NCBI GenBank assembly: GCA_037833965.1
Contig: AP031353.1
Coordinates: forward strand, 23,252,501-23,316,500
From: Marchantia polymorpha subsp. ruderalis
Taxonomy: Eukaryota > Streptophyta > Marchantiopsida > Marchantiales > Marchantiaceae
Direction: 5' to 3'
DNA: 64,000 nucleotides
The notes under the pieces are model-generated. The model made no database searches, was not told the origin of the DNA, and saw nothing but the letters and a program-made list of their open reading frames with translations. Position numbers and translations under genes: made by a program. Shown in pieces: positions 22,201 through 32,488 of this stretch; within the stretch, counting starts at the first letter, position 1, and the number at the start of each line of letters is the position of its first letter.

Positions 22201-22372
22201 TACCATGTCCGCCCTCGAGGGGGAGGTGTCCGCGGCGTTGCAGCGGTTGGGACTGCGCAGTCGAGCGGAGGAGTGGCAGGGTAGGGAGTTAGTGCGCGGC
22301 AGTCGGCCGCGCAGGAGACGTAGTACAGGTTCCGCGGAGTGTAGTGTAGCGTGGTTCCGTGCAGGCGTGTAG
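19220..22372 (+). CDS. LTR-encoded coiled-coil protein, subfamily A, intact
   Basis: This 1050-codon frame lies wholly in U3, in the same direction as the LTR, and stops 37 bp before the TATA box. The start was chosen because MTFDxxxExxPFLNSRF is conserved in five copies. Layout: a basic N-terminal extension (1-85); a conserved Trp/Leu-rich globular part (about 85-300) with LLWGWNYICANMVREWL, RPHVDRWTVQDWAQ, RTRDYKD and EEKGGTLNHLSPFLI; a disordered Pro/Ala/Ser/Arg segment (about 300-725) with in-frame palindrome-derived PVHR and PSA repeats; an acidic run (about 730-760, with EEEEEE); the conserved LLRYLDRK motif; a coiled coil (about 800-955); LKGYAHWEV and SGDSRSRRKVAKKL; and a basic tail. 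The layout of a helical domain followed by an unstructured and coiled part recalls retrotransposon accessory ORFs with plant-mobile or transposon-associated domains, but I see no diagnostic motif, so the function is unknown. Confidence 0.88.
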   Translation: MTFDRAAENVPFLNSRFQSLVRAARIHLLAAEHSRRRRTGDFLLIEGEVSARDLELRAIRVCRERKKRGQCGSRMSGRANPRNAMTRPSRLRMVPLRLPQNGLRAFEERLIARKLDFLLWGWNYICANMVREWLEPQGPPSRGLRPHVDRWTVQDWAQALGRCAGMPGHLLFDSESIKVTKQEEAQFVELFKTGRSTKNGYRTRDYKDQFRRTLSAALMQLLQPHRACYITLWQVSFVECVIEGTPIHWASILHRVMRQHAFEEKGGTLNHLSPFLINFYRQRNCLTAAELEHFPPLSIDHPGKYVRENEVDTDAEESPTSTPSRRRDEGRHTPAARVPRKRRWREESEEEQHQELSAPIRPRPLCEPYSRPKQKARRLVLPADSADTATIATEIGSASPERREEARTTAGATGHAATSSGERPPTGQGPPELPRAMRTEVPFAHRRTSADGRASADRRTQVDVDLRLRVGRSSPPVHRRSPVHRSPVHRSPVHRTPPHVPPVHRQESPPFQRRKGKEPAEEPPTRHRPSGPDPPAHHAPQFAPSAPGPSSRGDTSRERAEAAPSAGSTPIDALSAVGPIGQGTSGVRPPAMSPSAIDVRGATPTADKAPANAPAHGPGTAPTDRSREQQTEERSDCPRDDISMRDAQSNPAQPPSARSPSATDDGDRENAVGNQPASDGDAARIHSPSALDILATSSEAAAVPSQAAHVEDVQPHSGQSPTHSMATEILHSDDDDGGSTEEMLGAEDTEEEEEEIVGAPAAALSEQVIPLLRYLDRKVDKYADPLQPGSYIELVRRRTRTKVHTSKLLARVDQELRDLREKHECLWGQYKLNQKFYKHSEKMKDEKLGELTKEQVKVKEALDSEQAQNRILSEELVRQTRLLEQCQLAWQADEELIRSLQSECGELRAQRAEAESQLVTIEEDRRKEADRTKVEMARRVAHCLKGYAHWEVKAQEKLTLREFELRAAGLLSGDSRSRRKVAKKLEAFLSKAQDTMSALEGEVSAALQRLGLRSRAEEWQGRELVRGSRPRRRRSTGSAECSVAWFRAGV

Positions 22373-22408
22373 CGTAGTGCAGTGTAGTGCTAGGTAGGAC
22401 TTAGAAGG

Positions 22409-22437
22409 TATAAAATAGTTCCAGGCGTTTTGCCTGG
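22409..22437 (+). promoter_or_regulatory. LTR core promoter: TATA box plus hairpin
   Basis: TATAAAAT at 22409-22416 is followed by CCAGGC-GTTTT-GCCTGG at 22421-22437, a perfect 6-bp stem with a 5-nt loop near the expected transcription start. The other LTRs have CAAGGC-GTTTT-GCCTTG, a compensatory change in the stem. The next roughly 0.95 kb to the LTR end would be R plus U5. Confidence 0.65.
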
Positions 22438-23385
22438 GGTTCTTTCCCAAACTCAGAAGTATAGATCAGGAGCCCATTTCCTTTGCGTGTTTGTGTCCTT
22501 GAGTTCTGTCACCACGCAGGAGGAGTTACAACTTAGCGTTCCGCATTTTGTAGCTGAAGGCCTTCGGCCGAATGTTCAGAGCTAGTACATTGGTTAGAGA
22601 CTTGAGTAGTTCGGATCTGCACCTGCGGGTGACTGCCGATGCTCAGAGCCAGTGACTAGTTAGATACTTGAACAGTTTCGCCCCTACACCTTCGAGTGTT
22701 TCTTTCTGATTGTACTCCTTTGGGATTTTTCCCCTGAATGCCAAAGTGAAGTTTTGTTACTTCGTGTAAGCCTTGGTTGTAAATTCAGGTTACGCTGCAG
22801 CAGGTGCCTTGAGGGTAACCCCTGTAGTATTTCTGGGAATGACAAGTGCCTGAGAATTCAAACTCTTCAATAGACTGTTGTTGTGTTACTGGAATGTTTC
22901 TCAGAGAGTACTTCAGTGCGGACCTGTGTTCTCTGCGCGTTTTGTGAGTTGAGAGTGTTGTTCACCGCGTATGAGTGACTTCGATCCGAAGTAGGCAGTC
23001 CAAACCGGGTTTCCTACACTAGCAGCAAGCTGGTGGAAGTGTTGTAAAAGCCGGAGTTGGAAGTCACTGCCCGCAGCTTTGCCGAGTGTACTCTTGAGAG
23101 ACTTTCCCCCTGAAATCTTGAAGTAGAGGTCCTAACGGATCTCTGGGTTGTGTTTCTGTAGTTTCAGGTGTGTGTGTGTGTGTGTGTTACGCTGCACTGT
23201 GCGACCTCCGAGTGCGCTCCGAGTGGACACTTGCAGTATTTCTGGGAGTGACAGTGGCCTGAGAATTCAAACTCCTCAATAGTCTGTTAAAACGTGACAC
23301 TTTGTACCCTGTGTGTTCCTCTGTCCCTGTGGGTTCGACCTTTCTACCACTATATTGCAGTTTTAGCCTTTAGTGGGTTATTACA
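22438..23385 (+). promoter_or_regulatory. R-U5 leader with hairpins, duplication and GT repeat
   Basis: This leader is conserved in all LTRs. It includes a GGCCTTCGGCC palindrome (about 22559-22569) and an inverted pair CCTGAAT/ATTCAGG (about 22733-22789) enclosing GTGAAG/CTTC. An extra copy of AGTATTTCTGGGA...CTGAGAATTCAAACTC starts at 22826 in addition to the one at 23235, 409 bp downstream. A (GT)n tract lies near 23165-23188. Subfamily B LTRs lack the upstream copy. I see no open frame that is conserved. A polyadenylation site cannot be placed from sequence alone. Confidence 0.5.
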
Positions 23386-26300
23386 GCTACACAAATTCTC
23401 CTCAATCATTAAAATTGTCTTCCACCAAACTGAAGACGAGGATTTCATTTGCTCAAAATAGTCCTACTAAGCAACATGGCTTCCGAAGTTAATTTCTGTG
23501 GTATTTGTCGAGATCTTTCTTATTCGTGAACCGAAACTGTTTTACTATTCTATCTTTATATTTTCTCTTTTCATTGATGGAAGATAATTCACACGCTGCA
23601 ATAATTCTCAATCTCTTGTCATTATACTCACTACACAGACCATAAGAAATTAAAACCTTTTGCCATTTGAAAAGTCCTCTTTAATTAGTGAAAAAAAATG
23701 TAGAGATTGTTAGGAGTTAGCTCATATTTTGACTAATCCAGGCTAGTTTAGTCTTGGTTAGTGAAACGGTTTAGACTGTCACTATATAAGAGAGGTCAAA
23801 AACGCTGTCTATGATATATTTCTAGGTTTTCAAAATAATGCTGATGTGTTCCATGTGCTAGTGTTGAATCACCGATATCGGACCTACTGGAGATAAATGC
23901 TGAGTATGTGCATTAACTCTGTGTGTGTGTGTGTGATTACATTCAATTTTTCTTGTGAGATAGGTTATGCATTGTGAAAATATAAAAAGAAATATAAATT
24001 ATGAATCTTTGAAGAACTCAAATTGAATGATTTCATTTTAAATTAAACCATTTAATCTAATTTAAAAATCATGATTGATTAAAATGAAAATATACATTAA
24101 CAAAATTAGCTAACTTCACTAATTCTATTAAAGCCTGATTCTATTGAGTTGAAGTATGAGTATTTGGCACATAAATATTATGTACCAAACATTTAATTAT
24201 TTATTGAATTCAGTGAAATATATATGAATTCATATTTCAATGTATCAAATATTATGAATACCAATATTCATAAATATTTTTCTTCTTATATAATTGCGTA
24301 CATTTTATATTCACTAATATTACCTTTTGAGTAACTTAAATCAAAACTAGTGGGATGAACAAACTCATACGATTGTGACAAATTTCAATTCGATTTATCA
24401 CGGATTTTAACATCTAATATCTTATGTAAATGATTTTTGATTTTGAAAATCATAAATTTTTACTCGATTAAATCATGATTTTGGATTTAAAATCCAATAT
24501 ATATCATTAATATCATAAAGAATTTTTATAAAGAATGCAAAAAACAATATAGTTGAAAAAAGTAACTGCATTATTGCTTATCAAACTTCATATTGGATCT
24601 TGCAATTTTCTGTTGATCTAAAAAATCATATAATTTCGTTACTTATGAGAAAAAGTACATTATTTTGAAAAAGATGAGTTAGTTTGAAAACTAGTCTGAT
24701 CAAGATAATACATTAAAATTGTCTATCAATCTCTTGAGGTGATCAACTTTTGAACAAAGCAAAACATACGACGTATGATAGTATTATCAGATGTCAAATT
24801 GTATAGAATAAATCTGAGTTCAAAGAAGTTTTCAAATTTGAAGCTTTATTCATAATCCAAACTTTTTGCAAATTAGAATAAAAATTTTCAAATAGTTTGC
24901 ATGAAATCTATGAAAAGTTTGATACCAACCAAAAAGAGAAATACATCAAATGATAAACTATGTATTATATAGTCACATCCAAATGATAAAAAAGCAACAA
25001 AATATTTAAAAATCTGAAAAATATTTAGTAAAATACATGCATAAATCATCTTTTTTTATCATTCATCATGATTTCATCTAAATCATGATACTCAGACGAA
25101 AATCTAAAGAAAAATTGATACATCATAAAAAATTTTCTATCAAATATTATTTTTTCGAAAGATTCGATCAAGAACATAAACATAATGACATGTTATGACA
25201 TATATATTCTTTAAATGAAAGGGTTTAGATCAAAGTAAAACAGATGTAATGTTGTAATTTATAACAATTACAACTTTTTAATAAATGTAAAATAATTAAA
25301 AAGTATATTTTTTATATATTGCATTATAGATGTAGATTTTTAACGCATTAACATTAAATATGTAAAAGTATCACTAATCTAGTCAAATACCTATCGATTA
25401 AAAAACACAGACCACGAATTAAAGTTATTAAAAAAAGGTTTCAAAAAATGCCAATATAAATACAATACAAGCTTTTTTAATCCAATTTTTTTTGAAATAG
25501 TGTGTTTAAAATTTGAATGAAAACTAAGATTTGAGTAAATGTTGAAAAAAGTGAAACATAGAAATTTTACTTGAAACCATTTGATTCAATTAAAACAGAT
25601 ACAGATTTAGATTCAGTTCTAAAACATATATCTGAAAAATCATATTTGTATGTTTTGCTTAAATTTTTATGATTTTATGATCCTATTGACGTTACTCATG
25701 TTGTTTATTTGAACACGATGTGTTCAAGATTGTAGTGACAATCAAAACACTATGATATACAATTCTGATGCGATAGGTTTGTATATTAGAAAATCATATT
25801 TTTTACAAAGATATAATATACAATTGATGATTTTTTTATATCTTATAATATTATAAATAATGAATTTAAAATTAATAATAATTTTTCTTATTTTAAAATA
25901 ACAAACTGAATTTAATATATTGAGTCTGTTAAAATAAAAATTTAAATTATATAAGATGGAGATAAGCAATCTAGAGGTATAATATTAAAAGTTTATGTGT
26001 TTGGTAGAAAACGATTAAGTGTGTTTATAAGAATGATAAATCATCAATTTGTGTGCTTGCTATATCAATCTGCTATGTCATCAATAAACATTAGACTTTA
26101 TCTCATTGTACATGCTGAGGAGAAACATATTAGAATAATTAACACCAATCTAGATATTTCTAATATCTCAAATTTGTTTTTCATCTTTGGATGAAGTACT
26201 CTTTTAATTGCTACTGATACAATGATATCGAAATTACCTTGCTATTTCCTTGAGTTTAATTGTATTTCATGAAATAGCAAAAAAGTGACGATGAATCTAG

Positions 26301-27640
26301 ATTCTTCAGGATTATAAAGAGACTTAAAGAGATAATTGATGTACATGTAGAGAGAAGTAAGAGTAATCACTCAAGGTTTTGCTAATATGAAAACGAGTGA
26401 TTACCATATGATATCCGAATAAAATATCTTTATCCTGTTTGTCATTCTTTTGACACTATCATTTTTGGATATAGATTAAAACATATTATTATGCAAAATT
26501 TATAACTCATGTGATGAAATCATCAAAAATTCTAATCATTAACTATGGAGAAATTAGCTTTTAATATTTACTTTTTGTACTAAATATTTGATGGATTTAG
26601 ATTGTGAATCATTTGCCATGTCTTGATTTAAAATGTATGTAAATTATGAAAATCAACCATAAAAAAGAAGAAACTTTTGTGAAATATGAGAATGAAATAT
26701 ATAGTATATTTGTTTTTTATTTCACTGTCTCTTTTTATTAAATAACTATAATTGGAATTCAAAAATATGATCACCAAGTTTCTACTTTTTTCATAACCGC
26801 AAGGAGTACCCTTGTCGTTAGCACCCTTTTTGTACTTTTTGAGTTATTCTCTTATAGTTTTCACATTTACTCATTGGGGTTTTTTTTAGAAGTTAAAATA
26901 ATGTAATTATTTTTATTTTATTAAGAAATAAAGTAGATAATATTTAAGATAAAAATATAGTTAAATTATAGTGAACTATCATAATCATCATGTCAACAAT
27001 CCTTGTGTTAGTTAGTTAAAAAAGAAGTGTGTTAATTGATAGCAACAATCAATAATCAGTGTGCTTGTTAAGTAAAAGAAAGAGTGTCTTAGTTAACAAG
27101 ATAATTGAAGAAAATTGTGATACATCTGCTTGGTTGTTACATTCTCCATGTCATCAATTCAATTATAGTGAAATGGGAGAAATATGTGAAAATTGATGTA
27201 CATGTTTGAAAGATTTATATAAGGATGAACAAATCATTTAAAATATATGTCATCTTCAAAGTTTGTTCTAAATTATTTTTGAATAAGCTACTTTTTTAAT
27301 CCCTAATATAACATTAGGATTTATTTTTGTACAAATAGATAGTCAAAAATCCGTGTGCTTGTTAGAATTATCAGTCATGTCATCAATCAATTAAAAGTAA
27401 AATGGATAATAGGAATAAAAATTTATTTCCTTGTAATTTATGATAATTACAAGGGGATGAGTAAAGTAAAGTGGAAACATTCTAGAAATTTTTTTTTCTT
27501 AGGATTTTGTTTCATACTCGAATGAGCTTCTTTTTTAATTCATGATGTTACGATAGTTTTCATATTTATGTTGTTTTATAATTAATACAACATTGAGAAT
27601 TAACTTTCTACAATGATCATATGCATTATTTCTTTTTCCT
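23386..27640. other. AT-rich host DNA without recognisable genes
   Basis: The base composition falls abruptly after the LTR end. The stretch is dominated by A/T runs and has a short GT tract near 23920-23935. Open frames are short and of the low-complexity type expected in AT-rich DNA (for example FKIRKIIINFKFIIYN near 25742-25969). Repeated short phrases around 27000-27400 such as GTGTGCTTGTTA suggest old local duplication. I see no gene I can support. Confidence 0.5.
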
Positions 27641-27649
27641 TTATAGGAA

Positions 27650-28420
27650 ATCAACAACTTCTACTTCTCTTGATGTCAAACTCTTTTCATACGCTCCACA
27701 AAATTGTTGATGGCCATTGAAATGGTTTAAAATTTTTCTTATAATGTAACCTACATAAAACTTAATGGAGCTATGAATGAACTTCGAATATACATTAGAG
27801 TGAAATTATCTTTTTGCATGCATTTATAGAATTGTTAAAGGCAAACAATAATCAAACAAGAACCTTCTACTTGTTGCACTTCTAATGTGAATGTACGTAA
27901 CATATTTTCTACAAAATTATTAATTTTATATGTTTGATCATCAGTTCGACAATAATAAACCATTGACATTCTAATTTGTTTTTGAAAGAAAGAAATATTA
28001 TTTTTTCAAAACAAATTTGTGAAATGATTATCTCTATTAGTGATTACAATTTTGTTGAATTCATGATTCATAAAAACTATAAACAATTTATGAAACCATC
28101 GTTGTTTTTGTGGTTGATTTGATATGAATAATCTTGCATAACTTATTCAAAAACATCACAACTAATACATTTTCGACCAGAGCTTTTGCTAATTCACGTA
28201 TCAAATTTATAAAAATATGATCATACTGTTGTTTCAAAATGTAAAAAACTAGTTGATATTTGATAATTTTCTTGTTTTGTCGACAAGCTACACAATTTTT
28301 AACATAAATCTCCACATACTCATGTATTTTACATCAGTAATACACTCGTTGAATAATCTTCAAGATACTTTTTATTTTCACATAATGTGCAATGGTTGGA
28401 TCATGCTTTAATAATAAATT
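27650..28420 (-). pseudogene. Ty3/gypsy integrase relic
   Basis: Read on the minus strand from about 28415, the sequence shows the integrase zinc-binding pattern: HDPTIAH, then RVYY followed by a TGA where Trp is normal, then EYVEIYVKNCVACRQNK, supplying the His-His-Cys-Cys set. Downstream, in broken frames, NRDNHFTN and a DDQTYKINNFVENMLR stretch correspond to the catalytic core around the second Asp and the glutamate region (usual SDRxxxFTS and DGQTE...LEDMLR). Numerous stops show long decay. It belongs to an AT-rich chromovirus-like element unrelated to the GC-rich LTRs. Reverse transcriptase and LTRs could not be identified nearby. Confidence 0.65.
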
Positions 28421-28675
28421 TATTGTTCCTAAATTTTTGTCTTATGTCAACATATATGTTATTTGTAAAATGTCACATTTGTAGTAAATATATTGCACTT
28501 CCAGCTTGTAATGCTCTCATAATCTCTTTATGCTTCTTTGTGACATGTGTCATCTTGTATCATTAATTGACTTGAATTTTCAATTTTGCAATATGATTAA
28601 GATATGACATGCGTGTGAGAACATCTCCAAATTGTATTTGACCACCAGTAACATGGAGTATGTAGAATACAAAAA

Positions 28676-28760
28676 GCTGAAGAAGTAGTTTGAGAATCAA
28701 AGATCACAAATAATTTCAAGTTTGATGGTGATCTTTGATTCTCAAAGCCACTTCTTCAGC
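28676..28760. repeat. Hairpin, 32-bp arms
   Basis: Left arm 28676-28707 (GCTGAAGAAGTAGTTTGAGA then ATCAAAGATCAC) is the near-perfect reverse complement of 28728-28760, with a 20-nt loop. The arm carries a one-base gap and a mismatch. The size would suit a small-RNA precursor or a foldback remnant; neither is shown. Confidence 0.6.
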
Positions 28761-28916
28761 TTCTTTGCATTTTACGTCATCCATGTTGTTGAAGGTTCAA
28801 CTTTGCATTAATTTTACTTCTTGTGGTCCTTGTTGAGTTTGATAGAACTTGCCCGTGTGACATGTACTCCCGCATGCATAACATTGATAAGTATTACAAA
28901 CTTCTGCTCGTTTTTG

Positions 28917-28950
28917 AATCATTTCATTATTTGCAAATAATGAAATGATT
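28917..28950. repeat. Perfect 34-bp palindrome
   Basis: AATCATTTCATTATTTG followed directly by its reverse complement, with no loop. It is AT-rich, so it may have arisen by replication slippage or at a junction. It lies about 130 bp upstream of the polyphenol oxidase fragment. Confidence 0.75.
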
Positions 28951-29076
28951 CATTAGTCTCTACAAGTAGAGAGAGGAGAAGAGAAAATCACATCTGACAT
29001 GTCAACTCTTGTATATTTTTATGAACTAAATGCCATCATGACTTTCTTGGAATAGCAAGAATGTGAAAGTAGACAG

Positions 29077-29828
29077 CCTGTGGACGTGATGAAAACCATC
29101 TTCGACAAGATCACCATTGCAAATCAGAAGACAGTCGACTACACTGTAAGCGATTTCATGGATTCGGAGTTCGCCTTCGTCGACGAGAACCAGGTTATGG
29201 TCATCGTCACGATCCGAGACAGCCTTGACAATTGAAAGCTTGGGTACAAGTAAGCAGACGTCAACGAGTCTGAGAATTCGTGGATCAACTACGAGCCCCT
29301 GCCTCCGCACAAACCATCGGAGCAGTGGGATCCTAACCATTGGCATGCAGTAGATCCCTCCGGCAATAACATCATCAATAAGGTTCCCGCAAGCTTTAAG
29401 CTGGAGCGACGTGCTGCTACAAAGAAGGACCTGAAATGAAAGGGCTTAAAGCATATGAACCAGTTGCAGGAGAACATACTCTTGGAGAAGGTGAGGATAC
29501 GACATTCAGCGTACGCCAGATTTGGTGTCTTCATAAACTTCCCAGAAGCCAACAAGTAGACTCACCCGTATATGTCAGAGTACGTTGGTACCCTCACTCA
29601 TCTTCCCAGCGGCATGGTGGACATGAGCGCCTCCGTCTCACAGTCTTCCTTGACAGAATCTGATGGCCAGTTCCGAGTGTTCAACATACGTTACACAGTC
29701 GGTCAGGCCCTCAGAAAGCTGGGTATTGCAGATTGTAATACCGACGTCTGTCGTCACCATCGTTTTCCAAGGGAGCCAACCCAACGATCGACTTCTATCT
29801 CTCGGACATCAAGCAAGAATTTCGGTGA
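29077..29828 (+). pseudogene. Polyphenol oxidase C-terminal fragment, decayed
   Basis: In one frame the sequence encodes the linker-DWL region (SDFMDSEFAFVDENQ, then VTIRDSLDN and KLGYK) followed by a KFDV-like domain (ARFGVFINFPEANK, EYVGTLTHLPSGMVD) of plant polyphenol oxidases. The C-terminal end, IDFYLSDIKQEF and TGA at 29826-29828, is reached after frameshifts near 29750 and 29785. In-frame stops at 29233 (TGA), 29251 (TAA), 29437 (TGA) and 29557 (TAG) make it nonfunctional. The copper-binding domain with its histidines is missing; AT-rich transposon relics lie where it should be. The functional enzyme oxidises phenols to quinones in plastids or vacuoles. The domain assignment is by motif recognition. 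Mosses are known to carry several such genes. Confidence 0.7.
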
Positions 29829-31620
29829 TGGTTTTCGAATGAGATACGCCATCCTACTTACTAGTTGTCATGCACTGTCGTACTGTACTGTTTCCCAGGT
29901 CAACTGAGATTTGGCAAAGCCGCAAGCATTCGTTTTTACGAGTAAATATAAAAGAAGCAGTTTCAGAATTAAGAGGCGTCAGATTGTCTATATTATTTGG
30001 ACTTCATGAGGGGTCCAGCATTTGCGTTGTCACACATGCAAATACACGTGGTCTCAAGTAGGATGGATTTCATTGTAATACAGTCTAAATTGTAGTTTAA
30101 TTGTATTCTTTGTAGCTACCAATATAATGGTAGGTACACAGATAATTTTCAATATGTGTTTGAAAACAGTACACATAATAAAATTTAGGATGGAATAAAG
30201 TATTTTAAACTCAAATGCTTTTCCTCTTTATCTAGTGAAACATGTTACACATAGATTGAGGCTACACTGGCCAAGTCTTACGGTCCGGAAGTTTGCAAAG
30301 AGTTTAACTCTTGTTTACTTTAGTTTAAACATTATAAAGAGTTCTGTGCACTACTTCAATATGTTACTCAGAAAGTGCCCCATAGAGCTAACATGTGAAG
30401 AGCTAAGGATGTCCTTCTGTTTAAGTTATTGTATGCTAGAGATGAGAGAATTTATTGAAAAAGTCTCATTCTTTTAATTGATAATGTTGAAGAGATTTGA
30501 TCCCTAGAATGACGTCGTCTCCTGACCACGCTATATTGGAGCAGATAATAATTACATCACTGGATTATTTGGTATCAGTGAGAAAGTACTTTGAATTACA
30601 TGGCAAATAAATAACTTGAAGTTTTCTCATGAATTTAAGTGAATAATTTTCAACACTTATGTTGGAGTTGGTGATTGAAGATGTTCGGTGATATAGATAT
30701 CTTCAGGATGCCAACTTGTGATTGTGACGATATCAAATATGAAATATAAAGGCAAAGCATCAATATGGGAAATGCTGACGATATAACTTGTGCAATGCAA
30801 TGACCGAGGCAAACTTGTAAGGTTGAGAATAAAAGGAAGAACGATAGTTTTGACTCATATCACTTTACTTTAGATATGTTTGACACTTTATGATAAAAGA
30901 GTTGGACTGAGTACAATAGAAAAACATAGACTATACGCTTGAATCAATCAACAAATATTTTCTAGACATGTCATCCTTCATTCTGAATCAATTTTTGTTT
31001 CCTATACTACCATATGGTTCAATACACACCAGATGCGCATTGTGAAGGAATTAGTCACACGACCTATTCAATTTTTATGAGATATCTCAATCCGGCGATC
31101 AACAGTAGCTTGTCTGTAGGGCCTGTGCACTTCTAGTCGTGAATGTGAATGTAACTGTGGTATCAGATGAGGGGCTGATGTGCCAATCCAATCGTAGTGG
31201 AAGGAGTTGCGATGAATATTCCCAAGAATGACAGATTTTCAGCGTTTTTCATATGATGGATATATAGGAAGTTCAAGATTCGCTCAGAAAGTTGCAGCAC
31301 ATGATTCTGTAATGATTAGCTCGAAAAGGATCTACATCTTCCCATGGATGTACTAGAAGGCACCGTATTCTAAGCCTCAACAGTGTAACACAGTGCAGAG
31401 TGATAAAATACTTTGAAATAGCACTCCTTATTGTGTAACTTACGAAATCGCAAAATGTCAGGCATACATGAAATGACGGGAACTAGTTTAAATGCAACTG
31501 CATATGAACAAGGGCGGAGGAAAATAAGAACTTCCAAATTTTAGCACACGATGGGTCTTAAGCGATGTGTCCAGTTTCTGCAGCCATGTATCGTACTGTC
31601 CACACACTCCACATTTTGGT
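29829..31620. other. Host DNA without recognisable genes
   Basis: Moderately AT-rich unique sequence. Short open frames at 29870-30061 and 30235-30477 (MKHVTHRLRLHWPSLTVRKF and onward) have no domain I recognise and no partner exons. I see no repeats of note. Confidence 0.4.
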
Positions 31621-31621
31621 G

Positions 31622-31765
31622 TTAATGAACTGGCTTCAGCAGCCTCCAGAATAGGGGATCGTTGTAAGGTCTCTGTGATGTCAGGGCTCGAACTGTTTCT
31701 GTATCTTCATTGAGAGCTATAGCAGCTTCACGCTTAGGTGATTGCAGAAGCGCCCCAGCAGACTC
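31622..31765 (-). pseudogene. Possible terminal exon of unknown gene
   Basis: On the minus strand a clean acceptor (TTTTTTCTTCCTTCAG) is followed at 31765 by an open frame ESAGALLQSPKREAAIALNE and on to RPYNDPLFWRLLKPVH, ending in TAA at 31622-31624. The splice signal, non-repetitive composition and natural stop make a real or recently real exon plausible. A candidate upstream exon is at 32489-32724 on the same strand, but the intervening sequence (with a TA microsatellite) does not let me join them with confidence. The product is unknown. Confidence 0.3.
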
Positions 31766-31869
31766 CTGAAGGAAGAAAAAATTGTTACGAACCCGTGGGA
31801 AGAATGTGTAACTGATTTATTGGACACAATATAATGTAGGTGCAACCTTGCATCTATCCGATTTATTGG

Positions 31870-31875
31870 ATAGAT

Positions 31876-31915
<40 letters not shown>

Positions 31916-31916
31916 A
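31870..31916. repeat. TA dinucleotide microsatellite
   Basis: About 18 TA units flanked by GATAGATA and by inverted TATTGGATA/TATCCAATA sequences, so the whole block can fold back. Confidence 0.9.
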
Positions 31917-32488
31917 ATATTAATAAATTCATCTATCCGATCTATTTATCCTATTGGATTTCTTTCTTCAATTTCTATTACTCTCTTCATATCAGAATAG
32001 AAGATGAAGAATCTTGTCAACCCAGGATTCTATGGAATAGAAGGACACTTATCAAAGTGCAGAGATGGAAAAAGCTTTTCAGAGTAGATTAGAAAAGAGC
32101 TAGGTCTGTACCAAAATTGTTACAGAATATGGATATGAGATTGTCCTGCAGTCCTATCGTGAAGAGAGGGAATGTTAGAAATTAAAAGTAAAATCCCTTT
32201 TCCTCTATATATAGGCCTAGGCAAGATCCGATAATGATGTGCATAAGCTTCAACGTTAGAACCTTTTGAGTCAACGAAAGCAGCTTGGAGAGACCACTAC
32301 TGATCAGTAAAGGTGGGTTTGTTGTACGTTATCTCCAGATGGAACCACTTTGAACTGAAAAACGGTCAGTAACTCGACCTCCGAATGCACGACAGAGAAA
32401 AGACAAAATTCTGTTAATTAACCAAAAACATTACATTCGACGCAATCCATGAGCATTTGAAGTAAAAGAAGCAAGAAAGAACTTTACT

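Larger units (their letters stand above)
17975..23385 (+). mobile_element. Solo giant LTR (subfamily A) with intact gene
   Basis: This 5411-bp LTR starts TGTGGTATCCCACTTTTGG, ends TAGTGGGTTATTACA and has a perfect 5-bp duplication GCTAC (17970-17974 and 23386-23390) in host DNA. From left to right it has: an AT-rich start, a 130-bp module (about 18250-18380), a palindrome-rich GC region, the U3 gene (19220-22372), a TATA box (22409) and an R-U5 leader of about 0.95 kb with a GT microsatellite. There is no internal region, so it is a solo LTR. It is the cleanest reference copy in the window. Confidence 0.95.

Noticed and set aside
17975-23385. Interpretation as a complete DNA transposon or viral insert
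   Set aside because: TG...CA ends, a 5-bp duplication, an internal TATA box after the gene and the primer-binding site next to the sister unit at 63847 all fit an LTR. No transposase is present.
25742-25969. Short membrane-like ORFs in the AT-rich centre
   Set aside because: Ile/Asn/Lys/Tyr-rich products are the default translation of AT-rich noncoding DNA.
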